Source: Microcella alkalica (lineage in GTDB: Bacteria > Actinomycetota > Actinomycetes > Actinomycetales > Microbacteriaceae). Taken from it: 64,000 nucleotides of DNA. The notes under the pieces are model-generated. The model had not been told where the DNA came from. It did not search any database and saw only the letters and a program-made list of their open reading frames with translations. Made by a program: the position numbers and the translations under genes. Location: contig NZ_JABUKC010000003.1 of the NCBI RefSeq assembly GCF_014595885.1, positions 372,001-436,000 of the forward strand, given 5' to 3'. The stretch's first letter is position 1. The number at the start of each line of letters is the position of its first letter. Positions 8,263 through 18,298 of this stretch are shown here, one piece after another.

Positions 8263-9110
8263 GCGGCCCCCACTCCCGCGGAGCCGGGCAGGCCGCGCCA
8301 CGCGGCCCAGACGTCGAGCGCGCGGCTCGTCGCGGCGGCGTCGTGCACGCGCACGGCCCGCACGCCCGCTCCGGCGTCGGCGCACAGCGCGCTCACGACG
8401 GCCGTCGGCAGATCGCGCTGCTCGACGGACGCGCCGGAGGGCAGCAGCGCCCCGAGGAACCGCTTGCGCGACGCCCCCACGAGCAGCGGGAAGCCCAGCT
8501 CGGCGAGCGCCGGCAGCCCGCGCAGCACCGCCCAGTTCGCGTCGGGGCGCTTGGCGAACCCGAGGCCCGGGTCGAGCCAGAGCCGCTCGGGCGCGATGCC
8601 TGCCGCGAGCGCGGCGTCGGCGCGCGATCGCAGCTCGTCGCGCACCTCGGTGACGACGTCGGCGTAGTCGCTCACGGCATCCCACCGATCACTGCGGCCG
8701 CGCCAGTGCATCGCGACGTAGTCGACCTCGAGCTCGGCGACCGTCGACAGCATCGCCGCATCCTCGAGCCCGCCGCTCACGTCGTTGACGATGACGGCGC
8801 CGGCGTCGACGGCGGCCCGCGCGGTCGACGCATTAAGGGTGTCGATCGAGACGCGGATGCCCTCCGCGGCGAGCGCGCGCACGACCGGCACCACGCGCCC
8901 CGCCTCCTCGATCGCGGTCACCGGCTCGGCGCCGGGCCGGGTCGACTCGCCCCCGACGTCGATGACGTCGGCGCCGTCGTCGACGAGCCGGCGGGCCTGC
9001 GCGACCGCGGCCTCGGGCTCGAGCCAGCGCCCGCCGTCGCTGAACGAGTCGGGCGTGATGTTGAGCACGCCCCACACCTCGGGCCGCACGGGCCCGGGGG
9101 CGGTGGTCAT
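8259..9110 (-). CDS. folP: Dihydropteroate synthase
   Basis: FolP joins para-aminobenzoate to hydroxymethyl-dihydropterin pyrophosphate and is the sulfonamide target. The 283-residue TIM-barrel protein has GVLNITPDSFSDGG, DVIDVGGESTRPGA, IVNDVSGG and VGASRKRFLG in order. The ATG at 9110 overlaps the folE stop (ATGA). A possible upstream in-frame extension has no RBS and no family similarity, so I take the overlapping ATG. Confidence 0.96.
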   Translation of the reverse strand: MTTAPGPVRPEVWGVLNITPDSFSDGGRWLEPEAAVAQARRLVDDGADVIDVGGESTRPGAEPVTAIEEAGRVVPVVRALAAEGIRVSIDTLNASTARAAVDAGAVIVNDVSGGLEDAAMLSTVAELEVDYVAMHWRGRSDRWDAVSDYADVVTEVRDELRSRADAALAAGIAPERLWLDPGLGFAKRPDANWAVLRGLPALAELGFPLLVGASRKRFLGALLPSGASVEQRDLPTAVVSALCADAGAGVRAVRVHDAAATSRALDVWAAWRGLPGSAGVGAA

Positions 9111-9691
9111 GCGCCGCTCCGGCCGATCATCGCCATGACCTCGGCGCGCTGCACGGGGTCGGCGAGAGCCCCGCGCGAGGCGACGGTGACGGTCGTCGAT
9201 TCGGCGTAGCGCACGCCGCGCGCGGCGACGCAGCCGTGGCGCGCCTCGATGACGACGAGCACGCCGGCGGGGGCTATGGCACGCTCGAGGGCGTCGGCGA
9301 CGTCCTCGCCGAGACGCTCCTGCAGCTGCGGGCGGGCCGACACGATCTCGACGAGGCGGGGGATGCGCCCGAGTCCGATGATGCGCTCGCCGGGCACGTA
9401 GGCGACGTGCGCGACGCCCGTGAACGGCAGCAGGTGGTGCTCGCACATCGAGCGCAGCGCGATGTCGCGCAGCAGCACGAGCTCGCCGCGCTCGCCGGGA
9501 GTCGTCGCCATCTCGGCGCCATCCTGCAGCTCGGGCACGGGGTCGACGCCGACGCCGGCGAAGAAGTCGGCGTAGGCGGCGGCGATGCGCTGCGGCGTCG
9601 TGGCGAGGCCGGGCCGCTCGACGTCTTCGCCGATGGCGGCGAGGATCTCGGCGACCGCCGCCTCGATGCGGGGGATGTCGATGCTGGCCAT
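9107..9691 (-). CDS. folE: GTP cyclohydrolase I
   Basis: FolE opens the folate pathway by converting GTP to dihydroneopterin triphosphate. The 194-residue protein shows the zinc/active-site segments SMCEHHLLPF and EARHGCVAARG, plus GLGRIPRLVEIVSARPQLQ. The N-terminus is short (MASIDIPRIEAAVAEIL). It starts 5 bp after the ftsH stop and overlaps folP by 4 bp, so it lies inside one operon led by ftsH. Confidence 0.96.
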   Translation of the reverse strand: MASIDIPRIEAAVAEILAAIGEDVERPGLATTPQRIAAAYADFFAGVGVDPVPELQDGAEMATTPGERGELVLLRDIALRSMCEHHLLPFTGVAHVAYVPGERIIGLGRIPRLVEIVSARPQLQERLGEDVADALERAIAPAGVLVVIEARHGCVAARGVRYAESTTVTVASRGALADPVQRAEVMAMIGRSGA

Positions 9692-9696
9692 GCGCG

Positions 9697-11718
<2,022 letters not shown>

Positions 11719-11871
11719 GGGGCGAGCCGCACCTTTCTGCGAGCATGCGTTGCGCTCGGGGTCTGAGGCGAACCTCATAACGGTATCGGTCGCCTCTTGG
11801 GGGGCGCTGGCTGTTCGCGGTCGGCGCAGACCCCTGGTGCCTCGCAGGATGCTCGTGTTCGGGTGGAGCGC

Positions 11872-12663
11872 ATGACGCAGACCGCACCTGCCCCCGTGAC
11901 CGTGCCCGCCCCCGACCGCTTCGGCGGCCTCCGCGCCGTCGTCGTCAACACGACGCTCAAGCGCAGCCCCGAGCTCAGCAACACCCAGGGCCTGCTCGAC
12001 CGCTCAATCGCGCTGCTGCGCGCCAACGGCGTCGAGGTCGACACCTTCCGCCTCGTCGACCACGACGTCGCGCCGGGCGTCATGCCCGACATGCGTGAGG
12101 AGGGATGGCCGGCCGATGCGTGGCCGACGCTCTGGCCGCGCATCGCCGAGGCGGACATCCTCATCATCGGCAGCCCCATCTGGCTCGGTGAGCAGTCGAG
12201 TGTGACCCGCCGCCTCATCGAGCGGCTGTACGCGCACTCGAGCGAGACGGTCGAGAGCGGGCTCAGCCCCTTCCACGGCAAGGTCGCGGGCGTGCTCGTC
12301 ACCGGCAATGAGGACGGCGTGAAGCACGTCGCCTCGTCGCTCGTGTTCTCGCTGCAGCACCTCGGCTGCACGATCCCGCCGACGGCCGACGCCGGGTGGA
12401 TCGGCCCCGTCGGCCCCGGCCCGAGCTACCTCGACGACGAGTCCGACGGGCCCGAGACCGACTTCACGAACCAGGGCACGACGTTCATGACGTACAACCT
12501 GCTGCACCTGGCGCGCCTGCTCAAGGATGCGGGCGGGTTCCCGGTGGGCGGCAACCAGCCCGAGGCGTGGAGCGAGGGCGAGCGCTTCGGATTCGACGCG
12601 CATCCGCAGCCGACGCAGCCGCAGGGCGAGCCGACGCAGACGGCGAACCCGGAGCACGACTGA
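11872..12663 (+). CDS. Flavodoxin-fold NAD(P)H-dependent FMN reductase family protein
   Basis: The 263-residue protein has a flavodoxin-like core: the beta1-P-loop ([19 protein letters not shown]), the [17 protein letters not shown] loop and the [13 protein letters not shown] segment, all typical of NADPH-dependent FMN reductases and NAD(P)H quinone oxidoreductases. The C-terminal 25 residues are Pro/Gln/Thr-rich. I choose the ATG at 11872 (MTQTAPAPV) with GGTGGAGC just upstream; a longer reading from 11797 has no RBS. It is divergent from ftsH, convergent with hpt, and interrupts the usual hpt-ftsH neighbourhood. Confidence 0.85.
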   Translation: MTQTAPAPVTVPAPDRFGGLRAVVVNTTLKRSPELSNTQGLLDRSIALLRANGVEVDTFRLVDHDVAPGVMPDMREEGWPADAWPTLWPRIAEADILIIGSPIWLGEQSSVTRRLIERLYAHSSETVESGLSPFHGKVAGVLVTGNEDGVKHVASSLVFSLQHLGCTIPPTADAGWIGPVGPGPSYLDDESDGPETDFTNQGTTFMTYNLLHLARLLKDAGGFPVGGNQPEAWSEGERFGFDAHPQPTQPQGEPTQTANPEHD

Positions 12664-12700
12664 GGGCGCGGGCTCGCGCCACGCGACGCGCGTGGCCGCC

Positions 12701-13252
12701 CTACTGGTAGACGTGCGGCGCGAGCACGCCGATGGCGCGCAGGTTGCGGTAGCGCTCGGCGTAGTCGAGGCCGTAGCCGACGACGAACGCGGGCGGGATG
12801 TCGAAGCCGATGTAGTCGACGGGCACGTCGACCTTGATCGACTCGGGCTTGCGCAGCAGGGCGAGGATCCGCACGCTGTTCGCGCCGCGCGACTCGAGGT
12901 TCGCCCGCAGCCACGACAGCGTGAGGCCCGAGTCGATGATGTCCTCCACGATGAGCACGTCGCGGCCGGCGATGTCGGTGTCGAGGTCCTTGAGGATTCG
13001 CACGACGCCGCTGGACTCGGTGCTCGCGCCGTAGCTCGAGACGGCCATCCAGTCCATGTCGATGTGCACGCGCAGCTCGCGGGCGAAGTCGGCCATGACC
13101 ATCACGGCGCCCTTGAGCACGCCGACGAGCAGCGGCGTGGTGCCCTCGAAGTCAGCCTCAACCTGGCGGGCGAGCTCGGCGAGCTTCGCGTGGATCTCGT
13201 CCTCGGTGATGAGCACCTCGGTCAGGTCGGCGCGGATGTCGTCGACGTCCAT
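12701..13252 (-). CDS. hpt: Hypoxanthine phosphoribosyltransferase
   Basis: This purine salvage enzyme converts hypoxanthine or guanine plus PRPP to IMP or GMP. The 183 residues include the PRPP-binding motif VLIVEDIIDSGLTL, the flexible loop preceded by SSYGAST, and DYIGFDIPPAFVVGYGLDY. The ATG at 13252 has a GAGGAG site 6 nt upstream. In related genomes hpt sits between tilS and ftsH; here a lipoprotein gene and the FMN reductase gene separate them. Confidence 0.96.
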   Translation of the reverse strand: MDVDDIRADLTEVLITEDEIHAKLAELARQVEADFEGTTPLLVGVLKGAVMVMADFARELRVHIDMDWMAVSSYGASTESSGVVRILKDLDTDIAGRDVLIVEDIIDSGLTLSWLRANLESRGANSVRILALLRKPESIKVDVPVDYIGFDIPPAFVVGYGLDYAERYRNLRAIGVLAPHVYQ

Positions 13253-13338
13253 CAGTCTCCTCGTGGGGTGTGCGGCGCCGCGGTGAAGACGATGCGGCCA
13301 GCGGTGCGTTCCACCCTAATGCCGGGCGAGCAGACGTC

Positions 13339-13380
13339 GACCGGGGCGAGGTCCGCATCGTGCGGCGCCTCGCCCCGGTC
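13339..13380 (-). terminator. Perfect 13-bp hairpin after the lipoprotein gene
   Basis: GACCGGGGCGAGG at 13339-13351 pairs perfectly with 13368-13380. It starts 16 bp after the lipoprotein stop and lies before hpt on the same strand. There is no T-run, as is common for actinobacterial terminators. Confidence 0.7.
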
Positions 13381-13396
13381 GGTGAAGAGTCGGCGA

Positions 13397-13933
13397 TCAC
13401 TCCTCGGTGTCGGTCACGTTCTCGATGCTGTCGGCCCGGATGAACCGGTCGTCCTCCCAGTCGGCATAGGCGTCGTCATCGAGTTCGACGCCGAGGTCGT
13501 CTTCGACGGTCATCACGTCGAAGCCCTCCTCGACCTCGCCCGTGACCTGCACCGCGAGACCCTCCTCGATGTCGGCCATCGTGCCGTCGTGCACAACCAG
13601 CAGCGCCTCGACGGTGGTGTCGTCGGTTCCGGCGATGGTGAACGCGTTCGCCGACACGATCTCGTCGACATCGGCGGACAGCGTGACCGTCTCGCCGAGG
13701 TACCCGTCGTAGTCGCCGACGAACTCGGCGTCGTACCGCCCGTCGTACGGCTCCGTGCTCGCCTCGGAGTCGCGTGCGTCCTCCTCGACGGCCTGGTCCT
13801 CGGTGACGTCTTCGACGTCGACGCCCTCCTCCGGGCCGGACGTCGCGCACCCGGCCAGGGTCAGTGCGCCGAGGGCGAGCGAGCCCGTCGCCGCCACCTT
13901 GATGATCGTGTTGCTGCTCCTGCGGATGAACAT
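13397..13933 (-). CDS. Acidic lipoprotein, OB-fold-like, function unknown
   Basis: The 178-residue protein begins MFIRRSSNTIIKVAATGS and has a lipobox LTLAGC (Cys about 29), so it is an exported lipoprotein. A very acidic linker (EEGVDVEDVTEDQAVEEDARD) is followed by a beta-rich region (YLGETVTLSADVDEIVSAN, LLVVHDG, VQVTGEV) that resembles the small OB-like domains of actinobacterial lipoproteins and then the acidic VELDDDAYADWEDD. No catalytic motif is visible. GAGGAAG lies 6 nt before the ATG. It sits between tilS and hpt, where a gene of this kind is not usual. Confidence 0.8.
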   Translation of the reverse strand: MFIRRSSNTIIKVAATGSLALGALTLAGCATSGPEEGVDVEDVTEDQAVEEDARDSEASTEPYDGRYDAEFVGDYDGYLGETVTLSADVDEIVSANAFTIAGTDDTTVEALLVVHDGTMADIEEGLAVQVTGEVEEGFDVMTVEDDLGVELDDDAYADWEDDRFIRADSIENVTDTEE

Positions 13934-14241
13934 GCGTTCTTCCTCTCTTCGGTGTGATGGTGCCGACCCGGGGCGCTCCTGGCCGCTGTGGTGGCCGCGC
14001 TCCCGTCGACTCATCCAGGCCATCACGGGCCCCGCCCGGCTCCCCAGGGCGTTGATCGCCGAACGGGTCGCGCGTACCGTGGGCGCCCTCACCCCCGATG
14101 CGCCGAAAGAGGGTGCTGTCGAGCCGATCGAGCCGCGATATGCGGACCAGATGGCCGCGTTGGCGGCTGTGACGACCGGCATTCAGGTTCTACCGTGTCG
14201 ATCGTTACGACCTTGTGAAGGACCTCATCGAGACCCCCCGA
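13934..14241. other. Intergenic region, 308 bp, upstream of lipoprotein
   Basis: The stretch lies between the tilS stop and the lipoprotein start. An in-frame extension of the lipoprotein frame runs through it but lacks an RBS and would bury the signal peptide, so I read it as leader and promoter DNA. No repeat or RNA gene is visible. Confidence 0.5.
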
Positions 14242-15255
14242 TCAGGCTCCCGCCGAGAAGATGATGCGCTCGCCCACCCGCGTCGCGCGAACACCACCGG
14301 GGAGATCGATGGGGCCCTGTCCCCGCCATTCGGTCACGAGGCGCGCGACCTCGAGCGTCTGCACTCGAGTGAGCGCGACGCCGAACTCGCTCGCGACCAC
14401 GTGGCGCAGTATGCGCTGGCGCAGCGCCGCCGGATTCGCGGAGAGCGCCCCGACGAGCACGGCGATGCCGGCCTCGGCGTGCTCGACGATCTCTTCGATG
14501 AACTCGTCGATCTGCTCGACGAACGCCCGCTCGTCCTCCCGCAGCTGCTCGGCCGTGCGAGCGAGCGCTTCGGCGATGCCCGGACCGAGCTCGGCCTCGA
14601 GCACCGGCAGGACGCGCTCGCGCACGCGAACCCGCGCGAAACTCGCCTCGGAGTTGTGGGGGTCGTGCCACGGCTCGAGCCCCGCGTCGGCGCAGGCCTG
14701 CGCGAGCACGGCTCGGCGCAGCCCGAGCAGCGGCCGGCGATACAACCCGGCGACCTCGGCCATGCCGGCGAGGCTGAGCGTGCCGCTGCCGCGCGCGAGG
14801 CCGAGCAGCACGGTCTCGGCCTGGTCGTCCATCGTGTGGCCGAGCAGCACGGCGGCGGCGTCGAGCTCGCGCGCAGCATCCTCGAACGCCGCGTACCGGG
14901 CCGCGCGCGCCGCAGCCTCGGGGCCGCCCTGCGTGCCGACCGCGACGCGCACAACGCGCACGGGGTCGAGGCCGAGCTCGCGCACCTGCGTGGCCGCGCG
15001 CTCGGCGACGTCGGCGGATCCTTCCTGCAGGTCGTGGTCGACGACGATCGCGCCCGCCCGGCGACCGCGGCGCGGGGCCTCGAACGCGGCGGCCGCGGCG
15101 AGCGCGAGCGAGTCGGGGCCGCCGCTCAGCGCGACGAGCGCGAGCGCGCCCTCCGGCAGGGCGGCGAGGTGCTCGCGCACCGCGCGGCGCGCGACCGCGA
15201 TCGGGGGCGTGAGGCGCGGGCGGCGGCGGCCGTCCGAGGGGCGCTCGGGGGGCAT
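14242..15255 (-). CDS. tilS: tRNA(Ile)-lysidine synthetase
   Basis: TilS converts the wobble C of tRNA-Ile(CAU) to lysidine, so that it reads AUA. The 337 residues have the N-type ATP pyrophosphatase motif [11 protein letters not shown] (about 42-52), [14 protein letters not shown] and [20 protein letters not shown]. The C-terminal substrate-recognition part is short, as in actinobacteria. A TAACCT box lies exactly 6 nt before the ATG, which suggests a leaderless message. It is divergent from ppa. Confidence 0.93.
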   Translation of the reverse strand: MPPERPSDGRRRPRLTPPIAVARRAVREHLAALPEGALALVALSGGPDSLALAAAAAFEAPRRGRRAGAIVVDHDLQEGSADVAERAATQVRELGLDPVRVVRVAVGTQGGPEAAARAARYAAFEDAARELDAAAVLLGHTMDDQAETVLLGLARGSGTLSLAGMAEVAGLYRRPLLGLRRAVLAQACADAGLEPWHDPHNSEASFARVRVRERVLPVLEAELGPGIAEALARTAEQLREDERAFVEQIDEFIEEIVEHAEAGIAVLVGALSANPAALRQRILRHVVASEFGVALTRVQTLEVARLVTEWRGQGPIDLPGGVRATRVGERIIFSAGA

Positions 15256-15261
15256 CCACTA

Positions 15262-15267
15262 AGGTTA
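15262..15267 (-). promoter_or_regulatory. -10 box for a leaderless tilS transcript
   Basis: On the minus strand TAACCT is followed by TAGTGG and then the tilS ATG. A -10 six bases from the start codon puts transcription initiation at or next to the A of ATG. Confidence 0.6.
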
Positions 15268-15323
15268 GAGCCGCCTCCGGCCGGGCCGAGGCCGACGATC
15301 TTCCCCCCACGCAAGGAGCGTTC

Positions 15324-15815
15324 ATGGGCGCCTACACCGCCGTCATCGAGATCCCCAAGGGCAGCCGCAACAAGTACGAGGTCGACCACGAGACGGGTCG
15401 CGTGTACCTCGACCGTGTGCTGTACACGACGTTCGTCTACCCCACCGACTACGGATTCTTCGAGAACACGCTCGGCCTCGACGGCGACCCGGTCGACGTG
15501 CTCGTGCTGCTCGACTACCCGCTGTTCCCGGGCGTGGGCGTGAGCGTGCGCCCCGTCGGCGTGTTCAACATGACCGACGACGGCGGCAGCGACGCGAAGG
15601 TCATCGCGGTGCCCGCGAAGGATCCGCGGTGGGCGCACATCCAGGACGTCGACGACATCCCCGAGTTCACCCGCAAGGAGATCGAGCACTTCTTCGAGCA
15701 CTACAAGGATCTCGAGCCCGGCAAGTGGGTCAAGACCGAGGGCTGGGGCGACGCGGCCGAGGCCGAGGCGATCATCGAGGCCGGCCTGAAGGCCTTCGTG
15801 CCCGGGGGTCACTGA
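15324..15815 (+). CDS. ppa: Inorganic pyrophosphatase, family I
   Basis: The soluble hexameric enzyme hydrolyses pyrophosphate and drives biosynthesis forward. The 163 residues include [42 protein letters not shown] with the signature [10 protein letters not shown], and [15 protein letters not shown] with metal-binding Asp residues. AAGGAG sits 5 nt before the ATG. The last 7 bases overlap the convergent toroid-fold gene. Confidence 0.97.
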   Translation: MGAYTAVIEIPKGSRNKYEVDHETGRVYLDRVLYTTFVYPTDYGFFENTLGLDGDPVDVLVLLDYPLFPGVGVSVRPVGVFNMTDDGGSDAKVIAVPAKDPRWAHIQDVDDIPEFTRKEIEHFFEHYKDLEPGKWVKTEGWGDAAEAEAIIEAGLKAFVPGGH

Positions 15816-16783
15816 CCGGCTGACTCCCACCAGTCGAGCGAGCGGGTGCCGAGGTAGGTGAGCCACGGCGACCGCTCGCCGACGGGCACGTCGAGCTCGA
15901 GCCAGACGCGGCCCGGGTAGCGGCGCTCCTGGATCCAGGTGCCGTCGGGCTGACGCTCGGCGCGGATGCTCTGCACGGCGTCGGCCAGGCGCTCGTCCGG
16001 CGGTACGCCGTCGTGCACCGACGCGGCCCGGAAGTAGTCGACCGCGCGGAAGGCCGTGTACCGCCACCGGTACGGCCACGCGATGCGCGTCACCCACGGC
16101 CCGAGCAGCTCGCCCGTCGACTCGCGGTAGAGCAGGCGCCGCCGCAGCAGGTACTCCTCGGCGCGGTGACGGGCGTCGCGCAGTCGTGTGTCGCCCGTGC
16201 GCTGCTCCCAGTCGAGGATGCTCACGAGCGCGTTGAGCGTCGAGTGCACCGAGGCGCGGCTCGAGCCCTCGACCCACTCGCAGTTCCAGCCGCCCTCGGC
16301 CATCTCGTGCTCGGCGAACCAGTCGGCGAGCTGCCCCATGTCGCGGCCGAGCCAGGCGCCGTTGGCCAAGGTCCAGCCGTTGATGCACGCGTCGACCTCG
16401 CCGCCCCAGTAGGGCAGGTCGTCGTACTCCCACCGCGCGTTCGCCTCGAGCTTCTCGGCGGTGCCGGCGAGCACGGCAGCGTCGAGCCCGCCCTCGCGCA
16501 GGGTTGACAGGGTCCACGTCGTCGCGGTGTACGGCTGCCCGGCGTCGTGCGCGCCCTCCGGCCCGTCAGGGTCGAAGTCGGCCGGGAAGTACGCGCCGCC
16601 CGCCCACTGCCCATCGGCCTCCTGGTGCGCGAGCAGCTGCGCGCCGATGCCCTCGGTGGCGACGCGGGCGCGGGTCGCCTGCCACACGGTCTCGGGCTCA
16701 CCGGCGAGGTCGCGCTCGACCCGCCAGCGCAGCATCGGGTCGGAGTCGAGCATCCACTGCATCACGTCGTCGCTGACCGGCAT
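15809..16783 (-). CDS. Squalene-cyclase-like alpha/alpha toroid protein
   Basis: The 324-residue soluble protein is built of helical repeats with several QW-type motifs: [33 protein letters not shown] and [10 protein letters not shown]. These belong to the squalene-hopene cyclase / prenyltransferase toroid fold. It is half the length of a true hopene cyclase and I see no DxDD catalytic motif, so it is probably not a triterpene cyclase. A function cannot be assigned. It has a TACGCT box 6 nt before its ATG and its 3' end overlaps ppa by 7 bp. Confidence 0.85.
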   Translation of the reverse strand: MPVSDDVMQWMLDSDPMLRWRVERDLAGEPETVWQATRARVATEGIGAQLLAHQEADGQWAGGAYFPADFDPDGPEGAHDAGQPYTATTWTLSTLREGGLDAAVLAGTAEKLEANARWEYDDLPYWGGEVDACINGWTLANGAWLGRDMGQLADWFAEHEMAEGGWNCEWVEGSSRASVHSTLNALVSILDWEQRTGDTRLRDARHRAEEYLLRRRLLYRESTGELLGPWVTRIAWPYRWRYTAFRAVDYFRAASVHDGVPPDERLADAVQSIRAERQPDGTWIQERRYPGRVWLELDVPVGERSPWLTYLGTRSLDWWESAGQ

Positions 16784-16789
16784 GCCGCG

Positions 16790-16795
16790 AGCGTA
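16790..16795 (-). promoter_or_regulatory. -10 box for a leaderless transcript of the toroid-fold gene
   Basis: On the minus strand TACGCT is followed by CGCGGC and then the ATG at 16783, the same geometry seen before tilS, recQ and others. Confidence 0.5.
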
Positions 16796-16834
16796 GACCC
16801 CACCGCCGACGACGGGGCGGATGCTCGGCGCGCG

Positions 16835-18289
16835 CTACGCGGTCGGGCGCGCGACGAACGGCACGAGGTCGTAGGTGTACACCGGCCACTCGCGCACGGT
16901 GCGGCCCGGCGAGGGCGCCTCGATCATGCGGTTGCCGCCGACGTAGATGGCGACGTGGTACTTCGAGCCGCTCGTCGAGCCGCCCGCCGCGTAGAAGATG
17001 AGGTCGCCGGGCTGGCGCTGCGCGTACGGCACGAGCTGCCCGCGCGACTGCGCGGCGCGGTACTGCATCGTCGCGCCGTGCCCGCCGATCGAGTACCCGG
17101 CGGCGGCGTAGGCCTGCATCGTGAGGCCGGAGCAGTCCCAGGCGTCGGGGCCGCGGCCGGCGAAGGCGTAGGGCTCGCCGAGCTGCTGACGCGCGAACGC
17201 GATCGCCGTCGCGACGGCCGCCGCGTTCGGCGGGCCGACGCTCGACGGCGGCGGCGTCGTCGGGGTCGGGGTGGGCGTCGGTGCCGGGCTCGGCTGCTGC
17301 GTCGCCGTCGGCGTCGGGCTCGGCGCGGGGGTCTGCGTCGCCGTCGGCCGCGGCGCGGGGGTCTGCGTCGCCGTCGGCCGCGGCGTCGGCGTGCTCGTCG
17401 CGGTCGGCGCGGGGCTCGGCGACGAGGGGCGCGGGATGCTCGGGCTCGGCGACGGCGCCCCCGTCGCGGTCGGCGACGGGGTCGGCCTCGCCGGCGTGCT
17501 CGGGCTCGGCGACGGAGCGGGCTGCTCGCCCGGCTGCTCGGCCGGGGGCGCTGCTGCAATGGACTCCAGGTACGCGCGCTCGAGCTCGACCGAGCGGCCC
17601 GTGAGTGCGGCGAGGCGCAGCGAGAGCTCGTCCATGGCGGCGGTCTGCTCCGCCACGGCCTGCTCGGCGGCCGCGACCGACTCGGCGGCGCGATCGAAGG
17701 CCTGCTCGGCCTCGACGGAGCGATCCTCCAGGGCGGTGCGCGCAGCATCCGCCTGATCGGCGAGGGCGCGCGCCGTGTTCTGGTCGTACGTCGCGAGGGC
17801 CATGAGGGCGGCGGAGTGCTCGCCGAGCTTCGTCATCGAGCCCAGCCGCCACAGCAGCCCGTCGGCGTCGCCACCGATGAGCAGGCTCGTGGTGATGTCG
17901 CCGTGGCCGGCGCGCATGAGCTGCGTCGCGAGCTGACCGGCACGCTGCGCCGACGCGGCGGCGCGCTCACCGGCGGCGGCCTCGCGCCGCTCGAGCGAGG
18001 CGAGCGTCGCGGCGGCCTCGTCGACGGCGACGAGCGCGAGGGCGTACTCCTCGGCCGCCATCTGGGCGTCGCGGGCAGCGGCGGCGTAGGTGGCCTCGAG
18101 CTCGCGCACGGCGTCGGCGATGCGCTCGATCGCGGCCTCCGTCGCGGCGACGTCGCCCTTCGCCTGCTGCACCTCGTCCCAGGTGGGGGCGTCGTCGGGT
18201 GCGGCGATCGCGGGGGTCACCCCGAGCCCAAGGATCAGAGCCGTCGCGAGTGCGACGGCTCCGATGACCTGGCGCTCGGGGCGCCGCAT
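16835..18289 (-). CDS. NlpC/P60 cell-wall endopeptidase, RipA-like
   Basis: The 484-residue exported protein has a signal peptide (residues 1-29, ending AIAA), a long coiled coil (about 35-245), a Pro/Thr/Ser/Ala-rich linker (about 255-350, dominated by PTAT, PSPSPS and PTPTPT units) and a C-terminal NlpC/P60 domain. The catalytic Cys is in DAWDCSGLTMQAY (about 387) and the His in KYHVAIYVGG (about 445). This architecture matches peptidoglycan D,L-endopeptidases that act in daughter-cell separation. It starts 9 bp after the M23 peptidase stop, so the two hydrolases form an operon. Confidence 0.92.
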   Translation of the reverse strand: MRRPERQVIGAVALATALILGLGVTPAIAAPDDAPTWDEVQQAKGDVAATEAAIERIADAVRELEATYAAAARDAQMAAEEYALALVAVDEAAATLASLERREAAAGERAAASAQRAGQLATQLMRAGHGDITTSLLIGGDADGLLWRLGSMTKLGEHSAALMALATYDQNTARALADQADAARTALEDRSVEAEQAFDRAAESVAAAEQAVAEQTAAMDELSLRLAALTGRSVELERAYLESIAAAPPAEQPGEQPAPSPSPSTPARPTPSPTATGAPSPSPSIPRPSSPSPAPTATSTPTPRPTATQTPAPRPTATQTPAPSPTPTATQQPSPAPTPTPTPTTPPPSSVGPPNAAAVATAIAFARQQLGEPYAFAGRGPDAWDCSGLTMQAYAAAGYSIGGHGATMQYRAAQSRGQLVPYAQRQPGDLIFYAAGGSTSGSKYHVAIYVGGNRMIEAPSPGRTVREWPVYTYDLVPFVARPTA

Positions 18290-18298
18290 CAGCGCCGC

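Noticed and set aside
13988-14264. Plus-strand small frames upstream of the lipoprotein gene
   Set aside because: They lack ribosome sites and family similarity and lie opposite the likely lipoprotein leader.
15809-16783. True squalene-hopene cyclase
   Set aside because: Half the required length and no DxDD motif; only the toroid-type repeats are shared.
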